A stretch of 64,000 nt of DNA, taken from contig CP154957.1 of the NCBI GenBank assembly GCA_039621445.1, positions 18,176,906 to 18,240,905 of the forward strand, in the 5' to 3' direction. This document shows positions 41,822-54,800 of the stretch, piece after piece (within the stretch, counting starts at the first letter, position 1; every line of letters starts with the position of its first letter). The position numbers and the translations under genes were made by a program. Source of the stretch: Euglena gracilis. Lineage: Eukaryota; Euglenida; Euglenophyceae; Euglenales. Under the pieces are notes generated by a model that was not told the DNA's origin, made no database searches, and saw nothing but the letters and a program-made list of their open reading frames with translations.

Positions 41822-43480
41822 TCCGGCCATTTTTAGGTCACGTTTGACTGCTCTTGATGTCAAAAGCAACAAAAAGACGTTTAAAGTGGCCTGAAAGTGG
41901 CCAGAACTGGGTAAAAGTGGCCAACAGCAGAGAAAAGTGGTCAAAAGTGGGTTAAAGAGGCCAAAAGTGGTCAAAAGAGGTCAAAGCAAAGCAAAAGCTG
42001 GCCAAAAGCAGCCAAAGCCCAGCAAAAAGTGGGCAAAAGCAACAAAAGTGACCAAAAGAAAGCAAAAGGCAGGAAATAATGGGCAAAGGCAGCAAACTTC
42101 GACCAAAAGTCGGCAACAGTGGCCAAAAGCAGTCCAAAAGCATCAAAAACTGGCCAAAAGCAGCGAAAAGTGGCCAAAAGTCGGCAAAGTCGGATTGTGT
42201 GATTGTGATATATGCTCATTTTTTGTTGGCCTGCCCCCCACCTACAGCCAACTATTTTGCCGACCGCTGCCGACCGCAGCCGACCGCGGCCGACCGCGGC
42301 CAACCGCAGCCGACCGCGGGCTAAAATTTGGAATCTGTCATAGGTGCTTGCCCCTGGGGTCCAGGCCGGAGGTTCGGCGCGAAGCGAAGGGCCAGACAGT
42401 TTTGGGAACTGCTGCCTTCAACGGGTCCAATCTTTTGGTGGAGTCCTGTTGCAGGCTGGGTGGACTCCCGTCAAGAATTGTAAAAAAGAAGCCAAGGTGG
42501 CTTGGGGGCACATTTACAACGTTGTTTTGCAAACAAGAACCCCGGGGTCCTTTTCTGTGTGTGGTCCCGCTCATACAGGGCTATGGTGGGTGGGTGGGTG
42601 GATGGGCGAGGGGGTTCGACCCTCTCCATCCCCATCCTGGAGGTTGAGGGTCTGACCCCCCCCACCACCAGGCGTTCCCGTATGGCCCTGCGCGGATCGG
42701 AGCGCCTGGAGCCGCAATCGAGCCTAAAAGTGGCAAAAAATGGTTAAAATGGCCAAAAGTTCCAAAAGCAGGCAAAAATACCAAAAAAATGCCCAAAAAT
42801 GGTCCAAAAAAGCCAAAAATGGCCCAAAAATGACCCTGCTTTTGGCCAATTTGGGCCACTTTAGCAGCTTTTGTTCACTTTTGGAAACAAACTGGCGCAA
42901 AATGGTCAAAATGGTCAAATTGGACCAAAGAGAGACCAAAAAATGGGCAAAAATAACAAAAGAAAAGGTCGAAAATGGCTTTAAATGGTGAAAAATGGCC
43001 CAAAATGGCCCAACGGCAGGACAAAATGGCCCAAAATTACAAGAAGTGGGCAAAAAGTGGCCAAAAATTGTAAAAATAGATCAAAATGGGTGAATTATGG
43101 TGACAAATGGGCCAAAAGGGGACAAAAGCGACCAAAAATGGCCAAAAGTGGCCACAAGTGGCCAAAAGTGACAACATGAGCCAGATGAGCCGGAAAAATC
43201 TCAACATCTGGGATAAAAATGAGCCTAATTCCTCATTCTCACTGAAAAATTGACATCAATTAGAAAAAAGTTGCGCGGTCGGCTGCAGTCGGCTGCGGTC
43301 GGCTGCGGTCGGCTGCGGTCGGCTGCGGTCAGCACCCCACCTATGACAGTCCTGAAACCCACGGTCAGCCGCGGTCGGCTGTGGTTGGCTGCGGTCGGCT
43401 GCGGTCGGCATTGGTGCCTGCTCAGGGGGAGGGTGGGTCCAGCCCCAGGCCCCACCTGCCCCACGGGGCCTTCTGAGTCT
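41822..43480. repeat. GTGGCCAAAA minisatellites and inverted CCGACCGCAG arrays
   Basis: Purine-rich AAAAGTGGCC/AAAATGGCC units fill 41,822-42,190 and 42,722-43,180. A 10-bp array CCGACCGCAG (42,258-42,322) is mirrored by GCGGTCGGCT (43,273-43,410), in opposite orientation about 950 bp away. No coding sequence was seen. Confidence 0.75.
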
Positions 43481-43979
43481 TCTGACTGTCAGCTTGGGCA
43501 GCACAAAAGGGGGTGGTGGTAATTGCCTGGGGGTGACAAGTTGGACAATACACAGCAGAGTGACCAGAGGGCAACCTCCTGTCCAGTGAACGGAGGAGGG
43601 GTTACAGTCGTCAGCAAGGTTTTGTGCCCGCTCATTGTGGGTGGTTGTTGACCTGTCTGTTGGCAGTTTCCCGGGGGGGGGGGGATGCCATTCCGGCATG
43701 GCGATCCAGACAGAAGTGTTTCCCAACCGTCCCGAGGCACTAATACAGATCCCTGAAGCGTGTTCCAGCGTCCCGAAACAGAAGACAATGCGCCACAGAG
43801 CCAAAGCGGGGCCTTGGGACTGGCCCGTGTCAGGCCCAGGCATTTCCTGGTCTGGCAGGCCAGAGGCGTACTCAGCCGCTTGAGCCAACAATACTGGCGG
43901 AGGAACGTTTGGTACACTTCCTGGCGGCCATCACGCCCCGCCCCTCCAAGGAAACGGCCTGGCCAGGAGCTCAGCGTAC

Positions 43980-44110
43980 GTGGGAGGGGCAGAGGCGAGG
44001 GCGGCGGGCGGCGCCGGCCGGCCGGCCCCCGGGAGGCCCGCAGCGCCAGGCAGCGGAGGGCTGATGGGGCAGCGCAGGGCGGACTCTGGTCCGCCAAAGC
44101 AGGCGCTGCG
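43980..44110 (-). CDS. Possible Pro-rich tail exon
   Basis: Reads PISPPLPGAAGLPGAGRPAP then PAALASAPP with donor GTACGC. Composition matches the proline-rich exons on either side, but the phases to 45,600 and 41,816 do not resolve. Confidence 0.4.
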
Positions 44111-44594
44111 TTTTTCGCCGTAATGTGCCCAGCGGGAAAAGATGCCACTGCCGCCCTCATTGTTTTCAAAACCGGCAGGGGGACAGTGAGGAGTTGAGCC
44201 TCCTTGTCTCGTTGGGGGGGGGGGAAAGAGCCTAAGTTCCAACCTCGCATGTTGCGAGGAACGCAAATTGGACGTGTTTTCGCCCTCCCCATGGGAGACG
44301 CTCGGAGCAAATGTGTAGTGTGGAAAGCCAAAACCTCCCAAATAATTAACAAAAAAAACCCAAGGACCGACTTCAGCTGCCCAAATAATAAACCGCCTGT
44401 GACAGCTGTGGGCGAAGGGGGGGGGGGAAGAGGGAAAAACTCAGCAGAAAAGCCGAAAGGCAGAAAGGTTGCAAAATCACAAAAATGGATGAAATTGGTG
44501 TAGAAAATATGCCAAAAAGAGATTTTTTTTAAAAAGGGCCAAAAAAAGTGACCATGAGAACCTGTTGAGAGGTTTAATGGGTCGATTTTGACTT

Positions 44595-44815
44595 CAAAAT
44601 TTTGCCCAAACAATAAAACCCCCAAATAATAAACCCCAGCCTCCCAACAACATTAACCGCATCGAGGACAATCAAGCTTGGCTCGGTTGGGATCAGGCTT
44701 TTCCCCCGAAGGTTTGGGGGGGGGGGGTGCGTGCAAGCACTGACGCATCTGACGAACCACGCCGAACCCCCTCCTTTCCTCCTCCAGCTGACCACAAATA
44801 ATAAACCAGGGGGGG
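44595..44815. mobile_element. G/C-tipped element, AAATAATAAAC type
   Basis: CAAACAATAAAACCCCC and AAATAATAAACCCC at the left and AAATAATAAACC then AGGGGGGGTTA at the right, around a middle with a G-run. It is a short non-coding element. Confidence 0.5.
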
Positions 44816-44834
44816 TTACTTGGGTATAAATTTA

Positions 44835-44965
44835 AGTTTGGTTATTTGGTTAGGGATAGGGTTGGGGTTAGAGTTAGGAATAGGTCCAAGGCTAAATTTA
44901 GGGCTGAGGCCCAACATAGGGTAAAAAAATATGGCTAGAATTAGACCCGCTCGGTCTAACTTCTG
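44835..44965. repeat. Degenerate TTAGGG-like stretch
   Basis: GGTTAGGGATAGGGTTGGGG, then TTAGAGTTAGGAATAGG and AATTTAGGGCTGAGG. Loosely telomere-like; an interstitial relic or a coincidence of G-rich sequence. Confidence 0.4.
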
Positions 44966-45175
44966 CCTAACGTCAGAACCCGAAGCTTGATCCGTTTCTC
45001 CACGATAATGGTTATGCTAAACCTATGCTCTAAAAAAAAAATGTCTATACCTAAAAAAAAAGAGACCAACAAAAACCCCATCGCAGTGCCACAGCACAAA
45101 GCAGGAAAAACAATTGCTACCCATCCCCCTTGAGAACGTGAGCCCTGTTTCCATGGAGGTGGCTTAGACTCCAAT

Positions 45176-45261
45176 GTCCAGCGATCACCATTTCCATATC
45201 CTCTGATCGAGGGAATGAAAACGCTGCTTTCACCCTGACTGGCAGGTGATCGCTGGACAAA
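45176..45261. repeat. Short inverted repeat TGTCCAGCGATCACC
   Basis: TGTCCAGCGATCACC at 45,176-45,190 is mirrored exactly by GGTGATCGCTGGACA at 45,246-45,260, with a 55-bp loop. Confidence 0.7.
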
Positions 45262-45599
45262 AGGCATTTTCTAAGCCAAAACACAAGAAACGAAAATGTA
45301 CCATCTGGTGGGAGGTGATCATGGAAATCGGGCCAGGGAATTTCTTAAGAAACCCTCAGGGGGGAATCCAGCCCACTGGCTGGAAAAAGGTGCTGGCTGG
45401 CTACCCGGGGTGGGGGGGGGTCCGGCATAGGACTTTACCTGAATTCGCTTTTTGGATATGCTTGGGGGTAGTACGTCATCCTGGACCTCTCCCCCGTGCA
45501 AGAACGGAGACTGAAAAGGCTGCCTTCAGCATTTTCCCCATCCATCCAATGAATCGTCCTTTTGAAGAACTGGGCAAACCATCCATCAGGTGAGATGGC

Positions 45600-45885
45600 A
45601 GCGGCCGCACCAAACGGTGGTTCCAAGGGGGGACGACCTGCGCTGGGCTTGGGGCCAGCTGGCGGTGTTGCGGGACACGCGGTGCTGGCGGCAGGGCGTG
45701 GCGCACGGGAGGACCCAGGAGGACAGGAGGAGGGGGGCGGGGAACGACAGTGCCCTGGCCGGAGGACGGACGGGACGGCGGGGGCGACGGTGCCGCGCAC
45801 CGCCTCCGCCAACGCCTCCCCGAAGTCGAAGTTGGCCAGCAGGAGGTCCCGCCCAGAACCGGGCGGACGGCCAGGGGGTGGGGGG
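45600..45885 (-). CDS. ARF-GEF exon: LLLANFDFGEALAEAVRG then Pro-rich tail
   Basis: Reads GRDLLLANFDFGEALAEAVR, then GTVAPAVPSVLRPG and a Pro/Ala-rich stretch (PPAGPKPSAGRPPLEPPFGA). It looks like the transition from the last helical segment to a disordered C-terminal tail. The tail may continue at 43,980-44,110 and in the exons from 41,816 down. Confidence 0.6.
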
Positions 45886-48800
45886 GAAGGTGGGTGGCCT
45901 CCCGCAGCCACTCTTTCCTCGTCTCCCTTGGGGGGGGAGGGGGCAAAATGAACGCATGAACTCGATTCTACAACCAGCCGGGGGTGGCGCGGTGCAGCCG
46001 CCCGGAGCCCGACGCTGGCCAATGGTGAGGTGCCAGAATCGCGGGTATGGCTGGAAGACGCGCTGGTCCTCTGGTGCCTCCCGGGCCTCCACCGCACACA
46101 TGGTGGCCATCTCCGGCCGGCGGCGTTTTATCGACCGGGGGTGCCGGAACAAAATCTTTGGGTGACACAGAAAGCTCAAATGCAGTCTCAAGCACGGTGT
46201 TACAAAAATCACCTGCATGGCTGACAGAAGTTCAGGGAAATATGTCCCTTGCAAGCCAGCTGTGAAATCCCCCCCAAATAACACCCCCCCCAAATAACAC
46301 ACCCCCCTTCGGGGGCCGATTTTGAACGCCCAAATAACACCCCCCCCCCCTGTTTTCCTTTGGTTTTCCATGTAAAAATAATGCCCCCCCCTAATAACAA
46401 ACCCCCCCTGGAGCCCCAGCTCGGGTGCCCAAATAACACACTGGGGGGTGTTATTTGGGGGGGGGGGGGTTACTGATAGCAAACATGGCAGGGATTTATC
46501 AAGTGCCCTGTAGCCCGGACCAAATACTGCCGCCGGGGCACCATCACAAGGTTCCGCGTGCTCTCCAGCACCGCCTCCCGCACCGCGGGGCTGCCCCGGC
46601 CGTAGAACTGCCCAAAGGAGATTGGCCGCACGCCCCGACCCGGGGCCCTTCAGGACCTCATTTCCGCTGGCAGACAAAATTGAAAGGGCAGGACAGGGTC
46701 AATTCTGGGGTCGAAAAAATTCAGCGCTTCGAGCCAAAAATGGGCCAAAAAGGGATGCCCACTCAGCCCGACCCCCCCACCCTCCACCAGGGAGGGGATC
46801 CGGCAGACCCACCCCCCCCCTCCCCGGGGGGAGGGGGGGGTCCCAACTTGAGAAATTTGGCGGGGGCGCTGGTGCTGAGTGGTAGTCCGGGATGACTAGC
46901 GAGGTCGAGGCGTGGGCAGGATCCGTTGCCACAGGAGGGGGAATTCCTGGGGGGCCTTGGCCACGACAGGCAGGTAGTGCAGCACTGCCTTGGCGAGCAC
47001 GCCCACCGAGCGGAGGCAGGGGCCGACGGAGCAGGTGACCCCCCGAAATATAAGCACCTGTTGCTCATATTTGGGGGGGGGTGGTTGCTGTCTCTCTGTT
47101 GCAGTCATTGGGTGGGGTATGTTCCATCGCCACACCACCTTCAGCTGGGCTCAGGCTTCTGTTTTAGACCCTCCCCCGGGGGGGTCCCCCATCCACCCAG
47201 CCCAGCATGGGACCCCCCGGGGGGACCCCCCAAAAAAGTTTCAGCACTTCGCACCAAAACCCATCCCCGGGCCCTCTGGCCCCCCCCCCCCCCCCCCCCC
47301 CGGGTCTGGCACCGGACCCGCCCACCCGCCCCTTCCCCCCCTTAGTTGCACTAAGGCTTCTTGTCTGTTTATGGCCGGCGCTAACTTCGCTTCTGGCCCA
47401 GTTTGCTGCGTGGTGAGTGGCCAGGGACCCCTTACACCAGTCCTCTTTTGTTGCTCCCCCTGGCCGGGTGAGCAACTCTGGTGTAATTCCAGCGCTGTAG
47501 GGACATACACTCACCTTGTGTGGTTGGTGTGGTTCCCATGGGTGGGTCTACACCCTTGCGCCCCAGTGCTGCTCTTGCCTCCTGCCCTCTTCCCACTTTT
47601 CTGTGTGGGGGATGCATGGCGCAGGCACAACGCCATGACTTGAAAAATTCCAATGTGGCCTCACGGTCCCGCGGCTTAGGTAAACCCGGGTCACCAAGTC
47701 TCGGCCTTAGGGCGGGTGGCGGGTGGGTAGTGTGCTGCTGGGTACCAGTGGTTCCTTACATACTGGTACCTGCGCTCCATGCCCTGTCCGGGGTTGGTTT
47801 GGGCGGTCCACTGCCTCGCGGGTGGGTCCCTCTCTGCTGGCTTCCCCTTTGGGGTTGGGTTGCTGGGGGGTGCGCTCCTACTAGGCCGGGGGGCCCGGCA
47901 AGCCTTCCCCCCCCCCGGGGGGGGGGGGGCGTCTTCTGATTAAAAAGAAGTCGGGCCTGGCTTCTCCTTATGGAGGTTCATGGAGAGAGCAGGCCTGACA
48001 AAACCTCGCCCCCAACCAACTTTGTGCGCCCTCCGTGGCATCTCTGGACCAGTTTCCAAAAGGATCAGCACCCTGCGGGAGGGTTACGGTAGTGGGATGG
48101 TCCGTAGGAGGAGGGTCTCGAACCTCCTCGAACCTCCTCGAACGACATTCGAGGAGGTTCGAGACCCTCCTCGAACGTCGTTCGAGGACGTTCGAGGAGG
48201 TTCGAGACCCTCCTCAAACGTCGTTCGAGGACGTTCGAGGAGGTTCGAGACCCTCCTCGAATGTCATTCGAGGTCGTTCGAGGAGGTTCGAGACCCTCCT
48301 CGAACGTCGTTCGAGGTCGCTCGAGGAGGTTCGAGACCCTCCTCGAATGTCGTTCGAGGTCGTTCGAGGAGGTTCGAGACCCTCCTCGAATGTCGTTCGA
48401 GGTCGTTCGAGGAGGTTCGAGACCCTCCTCGAATGTCGTTCGAAGTCGTTCGAGACCCTCCTCCTGTGTACATGCATGAGTTAATCACGAGAAATGAAAA
48501 CCATATTTAACCGTCTGCGGAACAGGAGGTACAACGCAAGAAACAGGAAAGGAAAAATTTTCAGTTCAGGTTCAAATCGACGAAGCCCACAGCCATGTTG
48601 GCTATGAGTCTGGAGTACAAAGAATCAGACCAATTCAGCCGGAGACAGGGTTCGAAAGGCGTTCTGTCACTATCAAATAAACCTCTGCGAGCCAACTTCC
48701 TGATGTCAACCAGCAGCACGTGCAGGCGCAAACCGTGAACCCAACCACAGGTGCATGGGGATTTTGCCACAGGCAATCAGAAATGCCCTTCAGGAAATCA

Positions 48801-51800
48801 GAAATAAAAAACAACTGGCCGACGTTTCTTTTTTGAACACAGACGAATATTAGTTTTCATGCGGTGTGACAGACCGGTTCGAGGAATCTGGAGACACAAA
48901 CGACGACAAACCCCCAAACAACCTCGGTCCACAAAACGAAACAAAGCCTCGCTCGGGTCCCCCCATGTGTATTAACCGTAGTTGGGCGGCTCTTTGGGGT
49001 CGCTGGGTACCTTGTAGAGACCAATATAACAACGTTCAGCGGGAAGTATTCTGCAATTTAGATAACAATCGCGACCCTAACCCTACTCCTTTAAATAACG
49101 CCATTAAATCGTTTCAGCCACAATAAAATACCATCCATGAAATCTTTTGCAGTTTAGCGGGAGGTATTCTGGGGGTTGAAAAAGAATCGTAACCCTAACC
49201 CTACCCCTTCAAATAATGCCATTAAACCTGTTCAGCCACAGTGAAACAGAATCCAGAAATTTGGTTGCAGCAATAAAAAAAGGAAAAAGTTCTGCAGTAA
49301 AAAAAAAACCGAAAGACCCTAACCCTTCTCCTTTAAATAACGCCATTAAATCGTTTCAGCCACAATAAAATACCATCCATGAAATCTTTTGCAGTTTAGC
49401 GGGAGGTATTCTGGGGGTTGAAAAAGAATCGTAACCCTAACCCTGCACCTTCAAATAATGCCATTAAACCTGTTCAGCCACAGTGAAACAGAATCCAGAA
49501 ATAAAAAAAAAGGAAAAAGTTCTGCAGTAAAAAAAAAACCGAAAGACCCTAACCCTTCTCCTTTAAATAACGCCATTAAATCGTTTCAGCCACAATAAAA
49601 TACCATCCATGAAATCTTTTGCAGTTTAGCGGGAGGTATTCTGGGGGTTGAAAAAGAATCGTAACCCTAACCCAACCCCTTCAAATAACGCCAATAAACC
49701 TCTTCAGCCACAGTGAAACAGAATCCAGAAATTTGGTTGCAGCAATAAAAAAAAAAGGAAAAAAGTGACTTTTTGTGACCTTTTGTGACCTTTAATCGTG
49801 ATAAACTGGCCCCTACAAGGTACCAGCGACCCCAAAGAGCCGCCCAACTAGGGTCAATACACATGGGGGGACCCTCGCTCGGCGCCTTTCGCTCGGCGCC
49901 TTCGGCGCCTCGCTCGGGTCCCCCCATGTTTTTAACCCTAGTTGGGCGGCTCTTTGGGGTCGCTGGGTACCTTGTAGAGACCAATATAACAACGTTCAGC
50001 GGGAAGTATTCTGCAATTTAGATAACAATCGCGACCCTAACCCTACTCCTTTAAATAACGCCATTAAATCGTTTCAGCCACAATAAAATCCCATCCATGA
50101 AATCTTTTGCAGTTTAGCGGGAGGTATTCTGGGGGTTGAAAAAGAATCGTAACCCTAACCCTACCCCTTCAAATAATGCCATTAAACCTGTTCAGCCACA
50201 GTGAAACAGAATCCAGAAATTTGGTTGCAGCAATAAAAAAAGGAAAAAGTTCTGCAGTAAAAAAAAAAACCGAAAGACCCTAACCCTTCTCCTTTAAATA
50301 ACGCCATTAAATCGTTTCAGCCACAATAAAATACCATCCATGAAATCTTTTGCAGTTTAGCGGGAGGTATTCTGGGGGTTGAAAAAGAATCGTAACCCTA
50401 ACCCTACCCCTTCAAATAACGCTATTAAACCTCTTCGGCCACAGTGAAACAGGATCCGAAAATTTGGTTGCAGCAATAAAAAAAAAAGGAAAAAAGTGAC
50501 TTTTTGTGACCTTTTGTGACCTTTAATCGTGATAAACTGGCCCCTACAAGGTACCAGCGACCCCAAAGAGCCGCCCAACTAGGGTCAATACACATGGGGG
50601 GACCCTCGCTCGGCGCCTTCGGCGCCTCGCTCGGGTCCCCCCATGTTTTTAACCCTAGTTGGGCGGCTCTTTGGGGTCGCTGGGTACCTTGTAGAGACCA
50701 ATATAACAACGTTCAGCGGGAAGTATTCTGCAATTTAGATAACAATCGCGACCCTAACCCTACTCCTTTAAATAACGCCATTAAATCGTTTCAGCCACAA
50801 TAAAATACCATCCATGAAATCTTTTGCAGTTTAGCGGGAGGTATTCTGGGGGTTGAAAAAGAATCGTAACCCTAACCCTACCCCTTCAAATAACGCCATT
50901 AAACCTGTTCAGCCACAGTGAAACAGAATCCAGAAATTTGGTTGCAGCAATAAAAAAAAAAAGGAAAAAAGTGACTTTTTGTGACCTTTTGTGACCTTTA
51001 ATCGTGATAAACTGGCCCCTACAAGGTACCAGCGACCCCAAAGAGCCGCCCAACTAGGGTCAATACACATGGGGGGACCCTCGCTCGGTGCCTTCGGCGC
51101 CTCGCTCGGGTCCCCCCCATGTTTTTAACCCTAGTTGGGCGGCTCTTTGGGGTCGCTGGGTACCTTGTAGAGACCAATATAACAACGTTCAGCGGGAAGT
51201 ATTCTGCAATTTAGATAACAATCGCGACCCTAACCCTACTCCTTTAAATAACGCCATTAAATCGTTTCAGCCACAATAAAATCCCATCCATGAAATCTTT
51301 TGCAGTTTAGCGGGAGGTATTCTGGGGGTTGAAAAAGAATCGTAACCCTAACCCTACCCCTTCAAATAACGCCATTAAACCTGTTCAGCCACAGTGAAAC
51401 AGAATCCAGAAATTTGGTTGCAGCAATAAAAAAAGGAAAAAGTTCTGCAGTAAAAAAAAAACCGAAAGACCCTAACCCTTCTCCTTTAAATAACGCCATT
51501 AAATCGTTTCAGCCACAATAAAATACCATCCATGAAATCTTTTGCAGTTTAGCGGGAGGTATTCTGGGGGTTGAAAAAGAATCGTAACCCTAACCCTGCC
51601 CCTTCAAATAACGCCAATAAACCTCTTCGGCCACAGTGAAACAGGATCCAGAAATTTGGTTGCAGCAATAAAAAAAAGGAAAAAGCTGTGCAGTAAAAAA
51701 AAAACCGAAAGAAAGCACACGCGAAGTAATGTGAAGTATGGGGGGGGGCGGCGCGCATCTGGGAGTGTGTGGCTTGCTAACCCCCACGCACAAAAGACAG

Positions 51801-54800
51801 CCCTGTTGCACACATCCTCACACAAAGGAAGCTGTACTTGTTCCGCACATAACACAACAACACAACACAAATGAACACACAACATCACCGTTCGTCATTC
51901 CACTGACCACACCTTTCCAAAATATGGCCCTTGACATTTGTAACATTATCCGACACGGCCACACATGTCGACCAGCAACAATGAAAATGCCGCTTACCAG
52001 CCAAAGCAGGTTTTTCTGCACAATTACAAAAACACACATACTTTTGATGATTGCCAATATCCTCCACTGGAAGCACTCGGCGGGAGGATGCATCAGACAT
52101 TGCAAATGCAAATGAACTGCGCAACAAACATGACAATTGGACAACAGGAATGTTGATTATTAACTGCATTAAAAAGCACCAGGACGGCTCAGAAGCCTCT
52201 CTCTCTCTCTCTCTCGCTCTCTTTCTGTCTCCCTCTCTCTCCCTCTCTCCATCTCTCCCCACCCCACACACTACTTCCGGCTGTGTCTCACACTCTGTCT
52301 TTCAATATCTCATTTCAAAACTTCTAGAAACAGAAACGCTTCAGCGAACCAGAATCAGAGCAGAGGGCCCTTTCACGGCGTGCCTGGCGGTACATGAAAA
52401 CATTCCGAAACGGCCCGGAGTCAACCACTGCACAAACCAGTGGACCAAAAAAAATCGGGGGTGCTGAAAGCTATAAGCATGTACGTAGGAGGAGGGTCGA
52501 GATGTCGTTCGAGGTCGTTCGAGGAGGTTCAAGGTCCCTCCTCGAATGTCGTTCGAGGTCGTTCGAGGAGGTTCGAGACCCTCCTCGAACGTCGTTCGAG
52601 GACGTTCGAGGAGGTTCGAGACCCTCCTCGAACGTCGTTCAAGGACGTTCGAGGAGGTTCGAGACCCTCCTCAAACGTCGTTCGAGGACGTTCGAGGAGG
52701 TTCGAGACCCTCCTCGAATGTCGTTCGAGGTCGTTCGAGGAGGTTCGAGACCCTCCTCGAACGTCGTTCGAGGACGTTCGAGGAGGTTCGAGACCCTCCT
52801 CGAACGTCGTTCGAGGACGTTCGAGGAGGTTCGAGACCCTCCTCGAACGTCATTCGAGGACGTTCGAGGAGGGTCCTCGAATGTTTTTAAGCCCCCCCTC
52901 TTGAAGGGGGGGGGCTTAAAAACGTTCGAGGAGGTTCGACCTCGAACGTTCGAGATCGAACCTCCTCCTACGGAAACCCCCCCAGCACCCTGCAGTGGGA
53001 TGCCGACACACAAGGAACGGAAACCCATCTGGCACTCAATGCACTTCGTGCTGCGCCTCGTGCACCCCATGTGGTACCCATGCATCAAGGGCGGCACCCC
53101 ACATATCTGGCGTATGGCGTGTGGCGCCCAGCCCTGTGTGACACCTCATGCACCCTGTGCCACTGTTGGTCAGATTGTGAGACCTTGAAGAAAACGTTGA
53201 TAAAAACAAAAAACACTAATTTGCAAAAAAAACAGAGCGCCAAAATCAGGATTAGAAAAAGTGCACCACCAAAACGTCAGGGGTGCAGGGAATGCAACGC
53301 GGGGTGCGAGGGGTGCCTCGGCAGCCCCGTTACTGCCGGGTTACTGCCGTCGGTAAGGTTGCGTCCGCTCGGAGCGCGGCGGCCCCTGCCCGGGCCTGCA
53401 GGTCCTCCCGGACGGCGCTCTGCGCTGGGCTGGGCTGGGGCGGTGGGGCGGGCGGGGCCGAGAACAGCATGCCCCCAGGCTGAATTGGGAGGGGGGTAGG
53501 CAGGCACCCCACCCCCCTTGAGGTCGGGTCCGCGGCAGGGTTACAGTAGGAGGCTTCGTTGGAGGAGGCTCTCTCGAACCTCCTCAAACGTCGTTTGAGC
53601 ACATTCGAGGAGGCTCTAGTGCCTCCTCGTGGTCGTTCAAGGAGGCTCCAGAGCCTCCTCAAACCACCTCGAACATGCTTTAGACCATGAAACTGAAAGC
53701 AAGAAACATATATCAACCAATTTCAACAACCCTTTCGCTGCCGATGCCCTTTTGTACGCAACTGTTCGGAGAGCCCTAAAATAGCAAGATCCCTTGCGTT
53801 GCATATGCTTTGCTTGTGCAAATCCCCTTTGTTGCGCAAGTCCTTTTTGTAGGCAACTCTTTGCAGAGGGTCACAAAATCACCCTGATGTGCGTAGGTAG
53901 GAGGAGGCTCCAGAGCTTCCTCAAACGTGCTCGAACGACATTTGAGGTGGCTCGAGAACCTCTTCAAATATCGTTCAAGCTCGTTCGAGGTGGCTCGAAA
54001 AGCTTCTTGAATGTCGTTCGAGGTCGTTTGAGGAGGCTCGAGAGCCTCCTCGGATGTCATTTGAGGTGGTTCAAGGAGGCTGTTTAAGCTCCGCCTGAGG
54101 GAGGTGGGGGGGGGGCTTAAAAAGTTCGAGGAGGCTCGAGCCCGAACGTTCCAGCTCGAGCCTCCTCCTACGGAAACACCCCCGGGATCCGCCACGTCTT
54201 CAACTTCAGTCTGCCTGCCAAACAGCTTGACGAGGGGCGGCGGTCCAGGTTTCGGCTGGGGCGAGTCCAGGAGGGTCCGCCACAGAGCCAGCCACGAAGG
54301 GGACCCAAAAGCAGGGGGCAGGCAAAACTGACACCAAACAACACAGGGGGAAACCAGTATTTCATTCAGGACCGAACTTGTGCTCTCTAAAGTTTGCAGT
54401 GGGGGAGCTAACTTCCAGGGAGGGGGTTGGTCAAATGAGGGGGTTGGTCAAACCGTTGAGCACACAGGCCACTTCCACCTCCGAGACATTCAGGAGGCGG
54501 TCGCGCTGGCATCTCGCAACGTGCTTGGTGGGAGTCGATGTGTTTGGCGTGCCACTACCACGGCGGGCCCTGGGCCCGAGGAGGGGCAGCAACACGCCGC
54601 CGAAGAGGTCCAGGATGCGGGTGGGGGGCAGTTGCAGCAGCTCCGGGGCCAGGGCGGCCCGCTGCAGCGCCAGCAGCGCGTCGCAGTCCCCGCGGAACGT
54701 GGGCTGCTGCGTGACAACCAGCGCCAGACCGTTGAGGGTCGGGGGCAGGGGAGGGGCACGTCGCCTGCCATTCTTCCTGCACCATGGGTTCACTTCCTTA

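Noticed and set aside
44835-44965. True telomere end
   Set aside because: The TTAGGG-like text is degenerate and internal, with genes on both sides.
48103-48510. CRISPR-like regular spacing of 43 bp
   Set aside because: The whole 43-bp unit is repeated with no unique spacers, and the setting is eukaryotic.
48103-52972. tRNA genes suggested by GGTTCGAGACC
   Set aside because: No acceptor, D-arm or anticodon arm can be fitted around any copy; only a B-box/T-arm-like hairpin is present.
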